A DNA stretch of 64,000 nucleotides from Cohnella pontilimi (GCF_005049045.1 NZ_SUPK01000011.1:28196-92195); one strand, 5' to 3'; counted from the stretch's first letter, positions 34,339 to 43,875 are shown. Program-made: numbers and translations. The notes: generated by a model not told the origin, from the sequence alone.

Positions 34339-36321
34339 TCACCAAGCCAAGGTACCGAACACGGTTTCCACCAGCTGCGTGATGCCTGCTGTCCAACGGA
34401 TTCGCTGCTTCTGCGGAATTTCCGCCTTCAGGAAGTTGTTGAATTTCAGGTTATCCAGCACGACCGAAAATCCCGGATCCATGGCCACGTACGCAAGAGA
34501 GGAAGCGGAATCCAGTTGGAGCCGAGCGGCGGAAGTGCCCCCGTCCCACACTTTGCGCAGGGTATTTCCGTCGCTGAAGCCGAACAAAATCGTGACGGGC
34601 TGCGGACTGCCTCCGTTGCGGCGCAATTCGATCACGCTTCGGTATCCGGCATCGGTTCTCTCCGAGCGGATCGAGCGGACGGCGAAATCGGCCATTTCCC
34701 CCTTGTAAACGTGGGCGTTGAAGAAATCTTTCCAACTCGATTTCGTGACGGTTTCCACACTGATCTGAAAATCGGCGGTCGCCGGATGCTTGAACTTGTA
34801 TCTCTGAAAATAAGTGCGCAAAATTTTGTTCATCGTCTTTTCGCCGACTTGCCGTTCAATTGCGGTCAACACGAGCTTGCCGCGAAGATATACGTTATCC
34901 GCATACCGGTCCGCGGAGCCGAAATGCCAGGACGGCTGTTTGAGAGGAGCCGGATCGGTGAGGTAACTGGCCTCCACCGGGGTATTCGCCAACACGCCGT
35001 AAACGGCGGCCATCAGCTTATCTTCGGTATAGGAGGTGAACCCTTCGTCCAGCCAGGCTTCTTCAAATTCGTTGGAGGCGACGATGCCGTACCAGTACTG
35101 GTGAGCAATTTCATGAACCAGGGTACGTTCGAGCTCGTAGCCGGGATTGTCGTTCTTGGCGGCGGCTCCCGTCACCAGCGTCGGATATTCCATTCCTCCC
35201 GCACCGTTGCCTTCGGCCGGCGGAATGACGACGGAAAGCGTGGAATATGGATATTCGCCGTACCAGGCGCCAAGTTTGGCGAGCGCCGATTTCGCGGCGT
35301 GCATGTAGCGGTCTTTCAAGTTTTTGTGCTGCGGGTCGAGATAGAGCTTGATCCTTACACCCGGGACACCGGCTGAGGAGAACGAATCCTCGTAATAGAC
35401 GAAGTCCGGGGAGGCGGCCCAGGCAAAGTCGTGCACGTCGTCGGCATAGTATTGATAGACTTTGCGGCCTTTGTTCACGGAAGAAGGTCTGGTCTGAAAA
35501 CCGGTGGCCGCCACTTTATATTGTTCGGGGACGTCAATCCGGACGTTGTAGAGGCCGAAGTCAGAGTAAAATTCCGAGTTGCCGTGGTACTGGTGGAGGT
35601 TCCACCCTTCGGAGGCCCGGCCTCTGGTGCCGGCCGTTTCATACACGGCAATTTTGGGAAACCATTGACCCGCCATGACGAAATCGCCGGCCTTGCCCAT
35701 CCGGGCGAATATGGGCGGCAGCTTCACGACGAAGCTGAGACGCAAGGTCACGGACTGGCCCGGCTTGATCGGCTCGGGAAGACGAAACGTGACGAGCGTC
35801 CGGTCGGCCTTGTTGCCGTCGTCCGGCTGTACGTATCGCAGGCGGGGCATCAGCGTTTCCCCTTGCTCTGTGGTCAGCGAGGTCAGTTCCATCGAACCGG
35901 AAGTTCCCGGAGGCATGGCATCGGAACGAAGCTTGCCACCGGATTCCATAAGGAACGTACTGCCCGGCGAGAAAGCGTTCGGATACAGATGGAAGTAAAG
36001 GTCGGAGACCGATTTGAGGCCCGGGTTTTTCCACGTGACGGCTTGCTTGCCCGTAAGCGTTCCGTCGGTTCCGAGGGATACGGAAATGTGGTACTCGGTT
36101 ACGCGCTGGCTGAGCACGACCGGTTTCGGCTTCATCGGTGCGCCTTCCTCCGATTGAGGCTTGGTCAGGACCGCAGGGGGGCTCTCCGGAAGGGGCAGCG
36201 TGCCGGCCGGCAGGGCGAATTGATCCTTCCAGGCGTCGGCAAACCCGAAACGGACCGAAAATACGAGGATCAGCAAAGCGGAGGCAAAAAGCAGAAGGCG
36301 AAACGTGCGGCGCTTCGGCAT
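34339..36321 (-). CDS. M1-family (gluzincin) metallopeptidase, exported
   Basis: A 660-residue peptidase. N-terminal residues 1-30 form a signal peptide or membrane anchor (basic PKRR, then RLLLFASALLILVF). After an Ig-like/M1 N-domain (LYFHLYPNAF), the catalytic domain has exopeptidase-like GGMEYPT and zinc motif HEIAHQYWYG (403-407) with the third ligand Glu 426 in AWLDEG, exactly 18 residues on (HEXXH-x18-E). ATG 36321 has GGGAGGG nine bases upstream. That ribosome site is complementary to a CCCTCCC element farther up the leader (see the hairpin feature). The substrate is unknown. Confidence 0.92.
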   Translation of the reverse strand: MPKRRTFRLLLFASALLILVFSVRFGFADAWKDQFALPAGTLPLPESPPAVLTKPQSEEGAPMKPKPVVLSQRVTEYHISVSLGTDGTLTGKQAVTWKNPGLKSVSDLYFHLYPNAFSPGSTFLMESGGKLRSDAMPPGTSGSMELTSLTTEQGETLMPRLRYVQPDDGNKADRTLVTFRLPEPIKPGQSVTLRLSFVVKLPPIFARMGKAGDFVMAGQWFPKIAVYETAGTRGRASEGWNLHQYHGNSEFYSDFGLYNVRIDVPEQYKVAATGFQTRPSSVNKGRKVYQYYADDVHDFAWAASPDFVYYEDSFSSAGVPGVRIKLYLDPQHKNLKDRYMHAAKSALAKLGAWYGEYPYSTLSVVIPPAEGNGAGGMEYPTLVTGAAAKNDNPGYELERTLVHEIAHQYWYGIVASNEFEEAWLDEGFTSYTEDKLMAAVYGVLANTPVEASYLTDPAPLKQPSWHFGSADRYADNVYLRGKLVLTAIERQVGEKTMNKILRTYFQRYKFKHPATADFQISVETVTKSSWKDFFNAHVYKGEMADFAVRSIRSERTDAGYRSVIELRRNGGSPQPVTILFGFSDGNTLRKVWDGGTSAARLQLDSASSLAYVAMDPGFSVVLDNLKFNNFLKAEIPQKQRIRWTAGITQLVETVFGTLAW

Positions 36322-36330
36322 AACGGATAA

Positions 36331-36405
36331 CCCTCCCGTTGACAAGCATCTACGGCATGTATATGTCGGCAGGCCGTAGATTATATCTGCTTGTCTGAGG
36401 GAGGG
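36331..36405 (-). promoter_or_regulatory. Leader hairpin that includes the M1 peptidase ribosome site
   Basis: Three paired segments in register: CCCTCCC (36331) with GGGAGGG (36399), GACAAGCA (36341) with TGCTTGTC (36388), TCTACGGC (36349) with GCCGTAGA (36373). On the minus-strand mRNA the first arm is the GGGAGGG Shine-Dalgarno of the M1 gene, so folding would hide it. A TATAAT on the minus strand at 36380-36385 lies inside; if it is the true promoter, the RNA would lack the outer arm and the symmetry would act as DNA. Confidence 0.55.
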
Positions 36406-36419
36406 AAGAAAGAGCAGGT

Positions 36420-38543
36420 TTAGGTGGCGGAGACGAGCGGTGAAGGTGATCCTTGATACAGCAGCGTCAGTTTGTGCAAAGCACGGGTACACGCGACATA
36501 CAGCAGCTTGGCGTCTTGCGGATCTTGGCTGTAATGCACGGGATCGACATCGGCGGCCAGCACGGCGTCGAATTCCAAGCCTTTGGCCAGAAAGACGGGG
36601 ACGACCGACACGCCGCCGCGGTACTGGCTTTGACCTTCGGCGATCAGGTGAACCTCCGTGCCTGCGCGGCGGAGTTCTTGCGCGAGCTTGGCGCAAGCCT
36701 CGTCCGTACGGCCGATGACGGCGATCGTATTCATGCCCCGCCGCCTGTTCTCCGTAATGAAGGAGACAATGGCGAGAATTCGTTCGTCCGGCGTCTGGAC
36801 CTCGATCAGCTTTACCGGTTCCCCGCTGCGGAACACCGGCTGTGCCGGCGGAAGAGAGGTGTCCGTGAACGGCAAAATGCGGTTGGCGAACTCGATAATT
36901 TCGAAGGTGGAGCGGTAGCTTTGCCTGAGTTCATGGTAAGACCTGCGGTCTTCCGGGAATACCTCGGCCAGTTCTTCCCACCGTCGCACGCCTCGATAGG
37001 CATGAATGCCTTGCGCCAAATCTCCTAAGATGGTGAAGGATGGCTCCGTCATCATCGCGCCGAGAAGGGCGATTTGGAAGGGAGACACATCCTGCGCTTC
37101 GTCCAGCACGACATGATCGAACGATCCGGACGGACCGTGCATATATTGGCGGACCCACATAAGCGCCGGAAGATCCTCCGGCATCACTGCACCTTTTCGA
37201 AGCAAGGCTTTGGTTTGTGCCGCAAGCGTCTCGGGCAGAGACGGATCGGGGCGGTCGAATAAGGTTTTGTAAAAGGAGAGCGCGTCGGCTTCCGGCAGTT
37301 TTTTGGCATAGGCTTTCAGCCGGTGTTTCCCTGTTTTGGCCCGGTCTTTGCGAATTTTGGCGTCATGGATCCGCTCTTTGAGCTGCATCTCGAGCCAACG
37401 GTTCATCCGGCCGAGCAGCCGCTCACGCCGCATGGCCAGCGGATAATGCCGGTATTCCACCTCGAACCATTCTCGAATGAGGCGGAACGGCAGCACGCAC
37501 CCCTCCCAAGCTTCCATGTCTTGATGAGGCAAATAAGCGGCTTCGAACTCCCGAAGTTTGGCGTCGAGCCAATCCTTGTAACGCAGCGACCCTTTGAAAC
37601 GTCCGGGCGTGCTGTCATCGATAGGCGGGCGCTCGCCTCCGAGAGAGAACCAGCGGGCGCCTTCACTTGACGCTTCCGCCAAATGGATCTCCTGGCCCAG
37701 CAGCTCAAGCGCCCAATCTGCGAAAGTGGTCTGCTTCACGCTGCCGACTCCGAGTTCCGGAAGCACGCCGGAAATATAATCGAGGAACATCGTGTTTGGC
37801 GCAAAAATGATCATCCGCTCGGCCCTGACTTGCCCTTGATATTGATATAGAAGGTAAGCCAGCCGGTGCAGCGCGACGGTGGTTTTGCCAGAACCCGCCG
37901 CGCCTTGGATAATGAGAGCCAGATGCCGAGGTGCGCGGATGATTTTGTCTTGTTCCGCCTGAATCGTCGAGACGATGTCCCGCAGCCGGTTATCTTTTTT
38001 CTCGCCCAGCCGATAGAGCAGGAACTCATCGCTGAGCCCCATGTTGTCTCCGCCGCGCACATAGCTCTCGACTACGCGCTGCAGTTCTTTTTCCCGGATG
38101 GACAGATTGCGTTTGCGGTGCACTTCCCCTTGGATCGTGCCTTCGGGGGCGTCATACGAGACTGTCTCCTCGCCTCCGGTGAACGAGTAGAACAAGCTGG
38201 CCACAGGGGCACGCCAGTCGATAATATACGGATCGCTGGTGTCCTTGCGGTCCATGCCTCTTTTGCCGATATATAGGGGCACCGGTGCTTGCTGTTTGCC
38301 GGATTCCTGGAAATCCAAACGTCCGAAGTAAGGCTCCGTGCTTAGCAGCGTGAGACGCTGCCGCATTTCCTGCCGTTTCTCCTCGAGCAGCTGCTCTACA
38401 AAGTCGTGACCGTAGTAAGCCGGACCGATCTGAGAAAGCTGGTTGTCTATTTCTTGGAACGTTTGATTCAGCCTGCTCCGTTCTTCTTGAAATGCGTCAG
38501 TTTTGTCTTGGGGCGTTTCTTGGGTTCTGCGTTCGGGTGTCAT
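36420..38543 (-). CDS. helD: RNA polymerase recycling helicase-like ATPase HelD
   Basis: A 707-residue UvrD/Rep-like superfamily 1 ATPase. N-terminal coiled-coil arm (QEERSRLNQTFQEIDNQL, about residues 15-65), Walker A GAAGSGKTTVALHR, motif II VVLDEAQDVSPFQ, motif III-type LGDLAQGIHAYRG, and C-terminal VACTRALHKL. HelD dissociates stalled RNA polymerase complexes in Firmicutes. ATG 38543 is preferred because GGGAGGA lies eight bases before it; the frame extends nine codons upstream. The arrangement of inserted arms and absence of UvrD 2B motifs fits HelD rather than a true DNA helicase. Confidence 0.9.
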   Translation of the reverse strand: MTPERRTQETPQDKTDAFQEERSRLNQTFQEIDNQLSQIGPAYYGHDFVEQLLEEKRQEMRQRLTLLSTEPYFGRLDFQESGKQQAPVPLYIGKRGMDRKDTSDPYIIDWRAPVASLFYSFTGGEETVSYDAPEGTIQGEVHRKRNLSIREKELQRVVESYVRGGDNMGLSDEFLLYRLGEKKDNRLRDIVSTIQAEQDKIIRAPRHLALIIQGAAGSGKTTVALHRLAYLLYQYQGQVRAERMIIFAPNTMFLDYISGVLPELGVGSVKQTTFADWALELLGQEIHLAEASSEGARWFSLGGERPPIDDSTPGRFKGSLRYKDWLDAKLREFEAAYLPHQDMEAWEGCVLPFRLIREWFEVEYRHYPLAMRRERLLGRMNRWLEMQLKERIHDAKIRKDRAKTGKHRLKAYAKKLPEADALSFYKTLFDRPDPSLPETLAAQTKALLRKGAVMPEDLPALMWVRQYMHGPSGSFDHVVLDEAQDVSPFQIALLGAMMTEPSFTILGDLAQGIHAYRGVRRWEELAEVFPEDRRSYHELRQSYRSTFEIIEFANRILPFTDTSLPPAQPVFRSGEPVKLIEVQTPDERILAIVSFITENRRRGMNTIAVIGRTDEACAKLAQELRRAGTEVHLIAEGQSQYRGGVSVVPVFLAKGLEFDAVLAADVDPVHYSQDPQDAKLLYVACTRALHKLTLLYQGSPSPLVSAT

Positions 38544-38762
38544 CCGAATTTTCCTCCCTATTGCGATCATTGGCGCCAGTACCCATTTTGCACGAAAACG
38601 TCTGAAAACAATAGACTTATGTTATTCTTTTTGTTATGATGTTGATTACCGGATTACCTAAAATAAATGGAACGTACGTTCGCGTATGACCAAATAACAA
38701 ACTTGACGGGTGGGCATCCTTTTCGGAGGATTCTTGACCCGTTTTTTACGGAGGCTGATCGC

Positions 38763-39266
38763 GTGGAAAGCAACGAACAACCGAAGGAGAAAAAGAAACT
38801 CTCCCTTAACGTCGTCAGCAATAAAGAGCATAAAGGTTTCGGAGCGGGAACGATCGATTTGAGCCAAGTGTCGTGCGTGATCATCGACCGGGGCGAAGCT
38901 TATCTCGACGTCGGCGCCATGCATGCGAAGAGCAAGGTGGAGCGGGGCATCAAGTTTTCTCCGGACAAGGAGAACGTGCCGAACGGCCGCCCGGTGTGGG
39001 TCGTGTGGGTGGCGATCGACCGCAATGAGGAAGGCAGCTATTACGCCGGCGCGACCTCGTGCGAGATGCTCATCGACGAAGAGGCGCGGCGTGGATGGAA
39101 GGTGCTGCCCGACCACGTGAACCGGCTGGATGCCGCGCTGAAGCGGAAGTATATGCTCGATAACATCGGCCCGGAGGAGAAAGCTGCGCTGCGCAAGCTG
39201 CTGATGGAGCACAACGCCGAATGGTGGGACCGTTCGCCGGAGGCGCTGAAGGAACAGTTGAGCTAA
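38763..39266 (+). CDS. ywhD: YwhD family protein
   Basis: A 167-residue conserved cytosolic protein of unknown function, closely matching B. subtilis YwhD (HKGFGAGTIDLSQVS, IDRGEAYLDVGAMHAKS, ERGIKF, WVVWVAIDRNEEG, YYAGATSCEMLID, LPDHVNRLD). GTG 38763 has GGAGG ten bases upstream; a start at 38667 would add residues not found in the family. In B. subtilis it also stands next to a PBP (pbpG), speE and speB, which is conserved here. Confidence 0.92.
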   Translation: MESNEQPKEKKKLSLNVVSNKEHKGFGAGTIDLSQVSCVIIDRGEAYLDVGAMHAKSKVERGIKFSPDKENVPNGRPVWVVWVAIDRNEEGSYYAGATSCEMLIDEEARRGWKVLPDHVNRLDAALKRKYMLDNIGPEEKAALRKLLMEHNAEWWDRSPEALKEQLS

Positions 39267-39273
39267 CATGTGG

Positions 39274-39306
39274 AAGACCGTCCAACGGGTTATCGGACGG
39301 TCTTTT
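39274..39306 (+). terminator. Terminator after ywhD
   Basis: AAGACCGTCC/GGACGGTCTT with an 11-base loop, then TTTTG. Confidence 0.88.
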
Positions 39307-39320
39307 GTACCGATGAGGTA

Positions 39321-39513
39321 TTCCGCAACTGCATTTTGCCAAATTAGGGCAGCAAATGTGCCTTGAAATACTCTGTAATTGCATTTTGCAAAATTAGAGG
39401 ACGGTTTGATGGGGTAATTGGCCGGAATGTGTGTTCCAAGTTGGCCAAATGAAGTTAGGCCGCTTCGTAGTGTTCAAGTGTCCGCTGTAAGTTCGTGAAA
39501 TGCAATTGCAGAG
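39321..39513. repeat. Interspersed palindromic repeats, cluster of four
   Basis: In the 393-base gap between ywhD and the PBP gene. Copies: 39321-39352 (TTCCGCAACTGCATTTTGCC...AGGGCAG), 39371-39400 (CTCTGTAATTGCATTTTGC...TTAGAGG), 39439-39463 (degenerate, TTGGCCAAAT...GTTAGGCC), and 39485-39513, which is in reverse orientation (its reverse complement begins CTCTGCAATTGCATTTC). The shared form is CTCTGTAATTGCATTTTGC followed by AAAATTAxAGAG. Confidence 0.75.
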
Positions 39514-39556
39514 TAGTGTGGCGATAGTGTTTTCTAGAAACGTAAAAAATTAACGC

Positions 39557-39610
39557 AGCCAAAAACAAAGGCAGGACATAACTTGGGAGCCAAGTGGTGT
39601 CCTGCCTTAA
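39557..39610 (-). terminator. Terminator of the class A PBP gene
   Basis: AAGGCAGGACA/TGTCCTGCCTT with an inner ACTTGG/CCAAGT hairpin; the minus strand continues TTTGTTTTTGG. Confidence 0.9.
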
Positions 39611-39659
39611 TGTTTAGGCAGGTAAAATACGTTAATTAAGCGGATGAATAACCGGCGCG

Positions 39660-41714
39660 CTAACCACCCCACCAATGGCGGAGCCGTTTCAACCAAGAGC
39701 CGATGCCGTGGCCGGGTTCGGTCGGTGCCGCGTTTTCCGGCGTCTTGTGCAGCGAGCAGCTTTCGGTCGGTTCCGTTCCGGCGAGGAACGATTCGAGGAC
39801 CGGGTTCGGACAGCCAGGGCCAGCAAGCAAGCCGTTCTCCGGATCGATGTGCACGCTGACGACGTCGGGAGGAATCGGAAATGCAGCTGGGTAACGATCC
39901 TGAAGAGCCGTTTCCGTAAAATTCGCGAAAATCGGCGCCGCCCGGTGAGCCTCGCCCGAGGTCACGGCGCGGCCCCGGTCATATCCGACCCACACGGCTG
40001 TCGAGAGCTCCGGCGTATAGCCGACGAACCAGGCATCGGTGTTGGTCGTGCCCGACTTCCCCGCCGCCGGCCTTTTCAAAAGCTGCGCCACGCGGTGTGC
40101 GGTGCCGCCCCGGTCGAATACGCTCTCCAAAAGCCGCGTGGTCACATAGGCCAACGCCGGAGAGATGACCTGCTCGCCGCGGGGATGCGCCTCGTATAGG
40201 ATGCGGCCGGCTCGATCCTCGATGCGCAAAATCGCCAAAGGCTCGTATTTGCGGCCGCCGGACGCGAACACCGAGAAAGCCGACGCCATCTCGAAAGGAC
40301 TGACGGGGTACGTGCCGAGAGCTAGCGAGGGCACCGCTTTGAGTTGCGAGGTAATGCCCAGCTTGCGCGCCATTTTGACGACCTCTTCAGGGCCAACTTG
40401 CATAACGGCATTAACGGCATAAATGTTGTCTGAAGAGGCGATCGCTTGCCTCAGGCCAATTTCGCTGTGAAAGTAACGGTCGTTAAAGTTGCTCGGCCGA
40501 TAGATCTCCCGGTAGTTGTCATAGTAAAAAATGGTCGGTTCGCTGCGGAAGCGCGTGGCGGGCGTCAGAACTCTTTGATCCAGTGCCGCTGCATAGACGA
40601 ACGGTTTGAAGGAAGACCCCGGCTGTCTCGTAGTGGCGAACACGCGGTTGAACTGGTTGTGCTTATAGCTGCGTCCGCCTACCATCGCCTTGATGTAGCC
40701 GTTGCGCGGGTCGACGGCCACTAGTGCGGCCTGCAGGTTGGACTCGCCGGGAAGTCCGTTTTTGACGGCGGTCTCGGCCGCTTTCTGCATTTTCGAATCC
40801 AGTGTAGTCGTAATGATCAGCCCGCCGTCGGCCAGCAGCCTCTCGTCGATGCCAAGCCGTTCCACCGCGACTTTCCGCACATAATCGGAGAAGTAAGGCG
40901 CGACGCGGTCCGGTTCATCCGGGAGAGGAATGACCGCCGGCTTGTCCCGCATCGCCTTCGCCGCCTGTTCTGCGGTGATGACGCCGGTCTCCCGCATCGC
41001 TTGCAGCACTTTGTTGCGCCGGGCCTCCGATTGGGCGGCATGCAGATGGGGTGAATAATAGCGAGGGCCTTTCGGAATGCCGGCCAGCAGCGCGCTTTCA
41101 GCCAGCGACAATTCCTTCGCCGGCTTCCCGAAATACAGCCTCGCCGCCGCTTCCGCACCGTAGGCACCGTGGCCGTAATAGATTTGATTGAGGTACATTT
41201 GCAAAATTTCATTTTTGGAATAGGTATTTTCCAGGCGTGCTGCATACCAGGCTTCCTTCATTTTGCGAGTCCACGTGCGCTCATGTGTGAGATAAAGATT
41301 GCGCGCCAACTGTTGGGTGAGCGTGCTGGCGCCTTCTTTTTTGGACAAATGCCGGAGATCGACCCAAGCGGCGCGGATCAGCCCTCGTGCGTCCACCCCG
41401 CGGTGATCGTAAAAACGGCGGTCTTCCACAGCCAGCGTGGCCTTGGACAGCCAGGGAGAGATGTCGCGAAGCGCCACGGGCTGTCGGTTCACTCCTCCTT
41501 GCATCACGGAGATCGGAACGCCGGCCGCATCCATAATTTGCGTCGATTGCGGGACGGCGGCGGCCGGCAGTGTGCCGAACCACTGCAGGACAAGCGCTCC
41601 GCCGGTCGACAGCAGCAGACAGAACAAGATGAACCAGGCGAGTTTTTTCCGCATCGAGGCCGCCGGAGCAAGGAACCCTTTCTTCTGCGGCCGGTTGTCG
41701 GTGTGCTTATCCAT
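39660..41714 (-). CDS. Class A penicillin-binding protein (PBP1-type)
   Basis: A 684-residue bifunctional peptidoglycan synthase: a short cytosolic tail, one membrane helix (LAWFILFCLLLSTGGALVL), a GT51 glycosyltransferase domain (VEDRRFYDHRGVD, STLTQQLARNLYL, KMKEAWYAARLE) and a transpeptidase domain with PGSSFKP (active Ser-x-x-Lys), SDN and KSGTT boxes. The C-terminus is a short basic stretch without PASTA domains. It corresponds in position to pbpG of B. subtilis. ATG 41714 has AAGGGGG about 11 bases upstream. It diverges from speE. Confidence 0.93.
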   Translation of the reverse strand: MDKHTDNRPQKKGFLAPAASMRKKLAWFILFCLLLSTGGALVLQWFGTLPAAAVPQSTQIMDAAGVPISVMQGGVNRQPVALRDISPWLSKATLAVEDRRFYDHRGVDARGLIRAAWVDLRHLSKKEGASTLTQQLARNLYLTHERTWTRKMKEAWYAARLENTYSKNEILQMYLNQIYYGHGAYGAEAAARLYFGKPAKELSLAESALLAGIPKGPRYYSPHLHAAQSEARRNKVLQAMRETGVITAEQAAKAMRDKPAVIPLPDEPDRVAPYFSDYVRKVAVERLGIDERLLADGGLIITTTLDSKMQKAAETAVKNGLPGESNLQAALVAVDPRNGYIKAMVGGRSYKHNQFNRVFATTRQPGSSFKPFVYAAALDQRVLTPATRFRSEPTIFYYDNYREIYRPSNFNDRYFHSEIGLRQAIASSDNIYAVNAVMQVGPEEVVKMARKLGITSQLKAVPSLALGTYPVSPFEMASAFSVFASGGRKYEPLAILRIEDRAGRILYEAHPRGEQVISPALAYVTTRLLESVFDRGGTAHRVAQLLKRPAAGKSGTTNTDAWFVGYTPELSTAVWVGYDRGRAVTSGEAHRAAPIFANFTETALQDRYPAAFPIPPDVVSVHIDPENGLLAGPGCPNPVLESFLAGTEPTESCSLHKTPENAAPTEPGHGIGSWLKRLRHWWGG

Positions 41715-41820
41715 GGTGAGTCCAGCCCCCTTGCTTCGCGCCGTAATTCGCGGACGGCAGCATTTTCCTTTTAGTATGGAAAAGGGGAGGGCGGCGTATT
41801 CCGGGGAGCGGCGGGGAATG

Positions 41821-41848
41821 TTGCTTTTTGTGGTCGATATCTTATAAT
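41821..41848 (+). promoter_or_regulatory. Promoter of speE-speB
   Basis: TTGCTT (41821-41826) and TATAAT (41843-41848), 16 bases apart, 49 bases before the speE start and in the gap to the divergent PBP gene. Confidence 0.65.
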
Positions 41849-41896
41849 ACAACTTGTCCGAACTCACGGAAGTATACATAAGAAAGAAGGGATCCC

Positions 41897-42733
41897 ATGT
41901 CCTCCATGGATTTGTGGTTTACCGAGAAGCAAACCGAAAATTACGGCATTACGATGAAAATTAAGCGGACGATGGTGCACGAACAAACCGATTTTCAAGA
42001 GCTGGCGATGATCGAGACCGAAGAGTGGGGCAACATGCTCGTGCTCGACGGCATGGTCATGACGACGGTCAAGGATGAATTCGTCTATCACGAAATGATT
42101 ACGCATCCCGCGCTTTTTACCCATCCGAATCCGAAACATGTGCTGGTGGTCGGCGGCGGAGACGGCGGCGTGATCCGGGAAGTGCTGAAGCATCCCAAAG
42201 TGAAAAAGGCCGTGCTCGTCGATATTGACGGCAAGGTCATTGAATATTCGAAGCAGTACTTGCCCTCCATCGCAGGAAAGCTGGATGACCCCCGTGTGGA
42301 AGTGATCGTGAACGACGGGTTCATGCACATTCATGATCACAAGAACACTTACGACGTCATCCTGGCGGACACGACGGAACCGGTAGGTCCTGCGGTGAAT
42401 CTGTTTACCCGCGGTTTTTATCAGGGAATTTACGAGTCGTTGAAGGACGAAGGAATATTCGTTGCGCAGACCGACAATCCGTGGTTTAAAGCGGATTTGA
42501 TCCAAAGCGTCAATCGCGACGTGAAGGAAGTGTTCCCGCTGGTCCGCGTGTATGGCGCGAACATCCCGACGTATCCGAGCGGCTTGTGGACGTTCACGAT
42601 GGGCAGCAAAAAGCACGATCCGCTCGCGGTCGACGAGAACGCCATTCCGGAGATGGACACGAAATACTACTCTCCCCGCGTACACAAAGCGGCCTTCGTG
42701 CTGCCTAAGTTCGTGGAGGATTTGACGAAATAA
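41897..42733 (+). CDS. speE: Spermidine synthase
   Basis: A 278-residue aminopropyltransferase (putrescine + decarboxylated SAM to spermidine). Motifs: [16 protein letters not shown], the SAM-binding [36 protein letters not shown], and the catalytic [10 protein letters not shown]; it matches B. subtilis SpeE almost throughout, including the C-terminal [16 protein letters not shown] 41897 follows GAAGGGA at short spacing; an internal ATG at 41906 is too far. speB begins 10 bases after the stop, giving a putrescine-spermidine operon. Confidence 0.96.
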   Translation: MSSMDLWFTEKQTENYGITMKIKRTMVHEQTDFQELAMIETEEWGNMLVLDGMVMTTVKDEFVYHEMITHPALFTHPNPKHVLVVGGGDGGVIREVLKHPKVKKAVLVDIDGKVIEYSKQYLPSIAGKLDDPRVEVIVNDGFMHIHDHKNTYDVILADTTEPVGPAVNLFTRGFYQGIYESLKDEGIFVAQTDNPWFKADLIQSVNRDVKEVFPLVRVYGANIPTYPSGLWTFTMGSKKHDPLAVDENAIPEMDTKYYSPRVHKAAFVLPKFVEDLTK

Positions 42734-42743
42734 GGAGACTGTT

Positions 42744-43613
42744 ATGCGTTTACCTCAAACCTATTCCGGCAACGTATTCATTTACAGCTCCGACGACTAC
42801 GCTTCATCCAAAGCGGTGATCTACGGCATGCCGATGGATTATACCGTATCGTTCCGGCCCGGTTCCCGCTTCGGTCCCGGCCGGATCCGCGAGGCGTCGG
42901 TCGGACTCGAGGAATACAGCCCGTATTTGGATAAAAGCATCGAGGATCTGGTTTACTTCGACGCGGGCGATTTGCTGCTTCCGTTCGGTAACGCGGCCAA
43001 GAGTCTCGACATCATTGCGGACTATGTACGCGGCTTGTTGAACGACGACAAAATCCCGGTCGGGCTCGGCGGAGAACATCTGGTGAGCTGGCCCGTGATT
43101 CGGGAAGTGTACAAAAAGTACCCGGATCTTGCGGTTATTCATATCGATGCGCACGCGGACTTGCGCGAACATTACGAGGGCGAGCCGCTGTCCCATTCGA
43201 CGCCGATCCGTAAAGCGGCCGAGCTGATGGGCGGGGTGAACATTTACCAGTTCGGTATCCGTTCGGGCTCCAAGGAAGAATGGACCTATGCCAAAGAGAA
43301 AGGCATCCATTTTCACCCGTTCGACGTGGCGGAACCGCTCAAGAAGGAGCTCCCGTCGCTTGCCGGCCGTCCGGTGTACGTCACGATCGACATCGACGTG
43401 CTGGATCCGTCCGCGGCACCGGGCACAGGAACGACGGAAGCCGGCGGCATCACGTCCAAGGAGCTGCTGGAGGCGGTCCACGCGATTGCCCGTTCCGGCG
43501 TGAACGTAGTGGGCTTCGACCTCGTCGAAGTAGCGCCGATCTACGACCCGACCGAAATGACGCCGATCGTCGCTTCGAAAATCATTCGCGAAATGCTGCT
43601 TGGTTTCGTGTAA
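42744..43613 (+). CDS. speB: Agmatinase
   Basis: A 289-residue ureohydrolase converting agmatine to putrescine and urea, supplying SpeE. The binuclear manganese motifs are complete: GLGGEH, DAHADLREHY, and DIDVLDPS; SHSTPIRKA and GTTEAGGI are substrate-loop regions typical of agmatinase rather than arginase. Start ATG with AAGGAG eight bases upstream. Arginine decarboxylase (speA) is not in the window. A strong terminator follows. Confidence 0.95.
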   Translation: MRLPQTYSGNVFIYSSDDYASSKAVIYGMPMDYTVSFRPGSRFGPGRIREASVGLEEYSPYLDKSIEDLVYFDAGDLLLPFGNAAKSLDIIADYVRGLLNDDKIPVGLGGEHLVSWPVIREVYKKYPDLAVIHIDAHADLREHYEGEPLSHSTPIRKAAELMGGVNIYQFGIRSGSKEEWTYAKEKGIHFHPFDVAEPLKKELPSLAGRPVYVTIDIDVLDPSAAPGTGTTEAGGITSKELLEAVHAIARSGVNVVGFDLVEVAPIYDPTEMTPIVASKIIREMLLGFV

Positions 43614-43621
43614 TAAACGGC

Positions 43622-43651
43622 AAAGCCCCGACTTTTATCGGGGCTTTTTTG
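43622..43651 (+). terminator. Terminator of speE-speB
   Basis: AAAGCCCCGA/TCGGGGCTTT, loop of about seven, T-run of six. Confidence 0.93.
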
Positions 43652-43686
43652 CGCTCATTTTTGGCTTGCCTCGAGACCTTCGCCTT

Positions 43687-43875
43687 CTACAGTTACATTT
43701 TTCCAAATTACAGTGGACAGAGAAGGCAAAGATTCACTGCAGTGATATTTTGCGAGCTTACAGAAGCAGTTTAACGACCTGACTCTGCCGGAAGGCTCTC
43801 TAATTTCGCTAAATGTAGTTAGGGAGAGTTTACGGACATGGTTAGCGGCTGTAATTCGGCGAAATAACATTACAG
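43687..43875. repeat. Interspersed palindromic repeats, cluster of four
   Basis: In the 304-base gap between speB and the argS paralogue. Copies: 43687-43716 (CTACAGTTACATTTTTCC...TTACAGTGG), 43735-43765 (CACTGCAGTGATATTTTGC...CTTACAG), 43795-43828 (GCTCTCTAATTTCGC...GTTAGGGAGAG), and 43849-43875 (CTGTAATTCGGCGAAA...CATTACAG), the last nearly matching the copy at 13604-13630. Confidence 0.75.
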
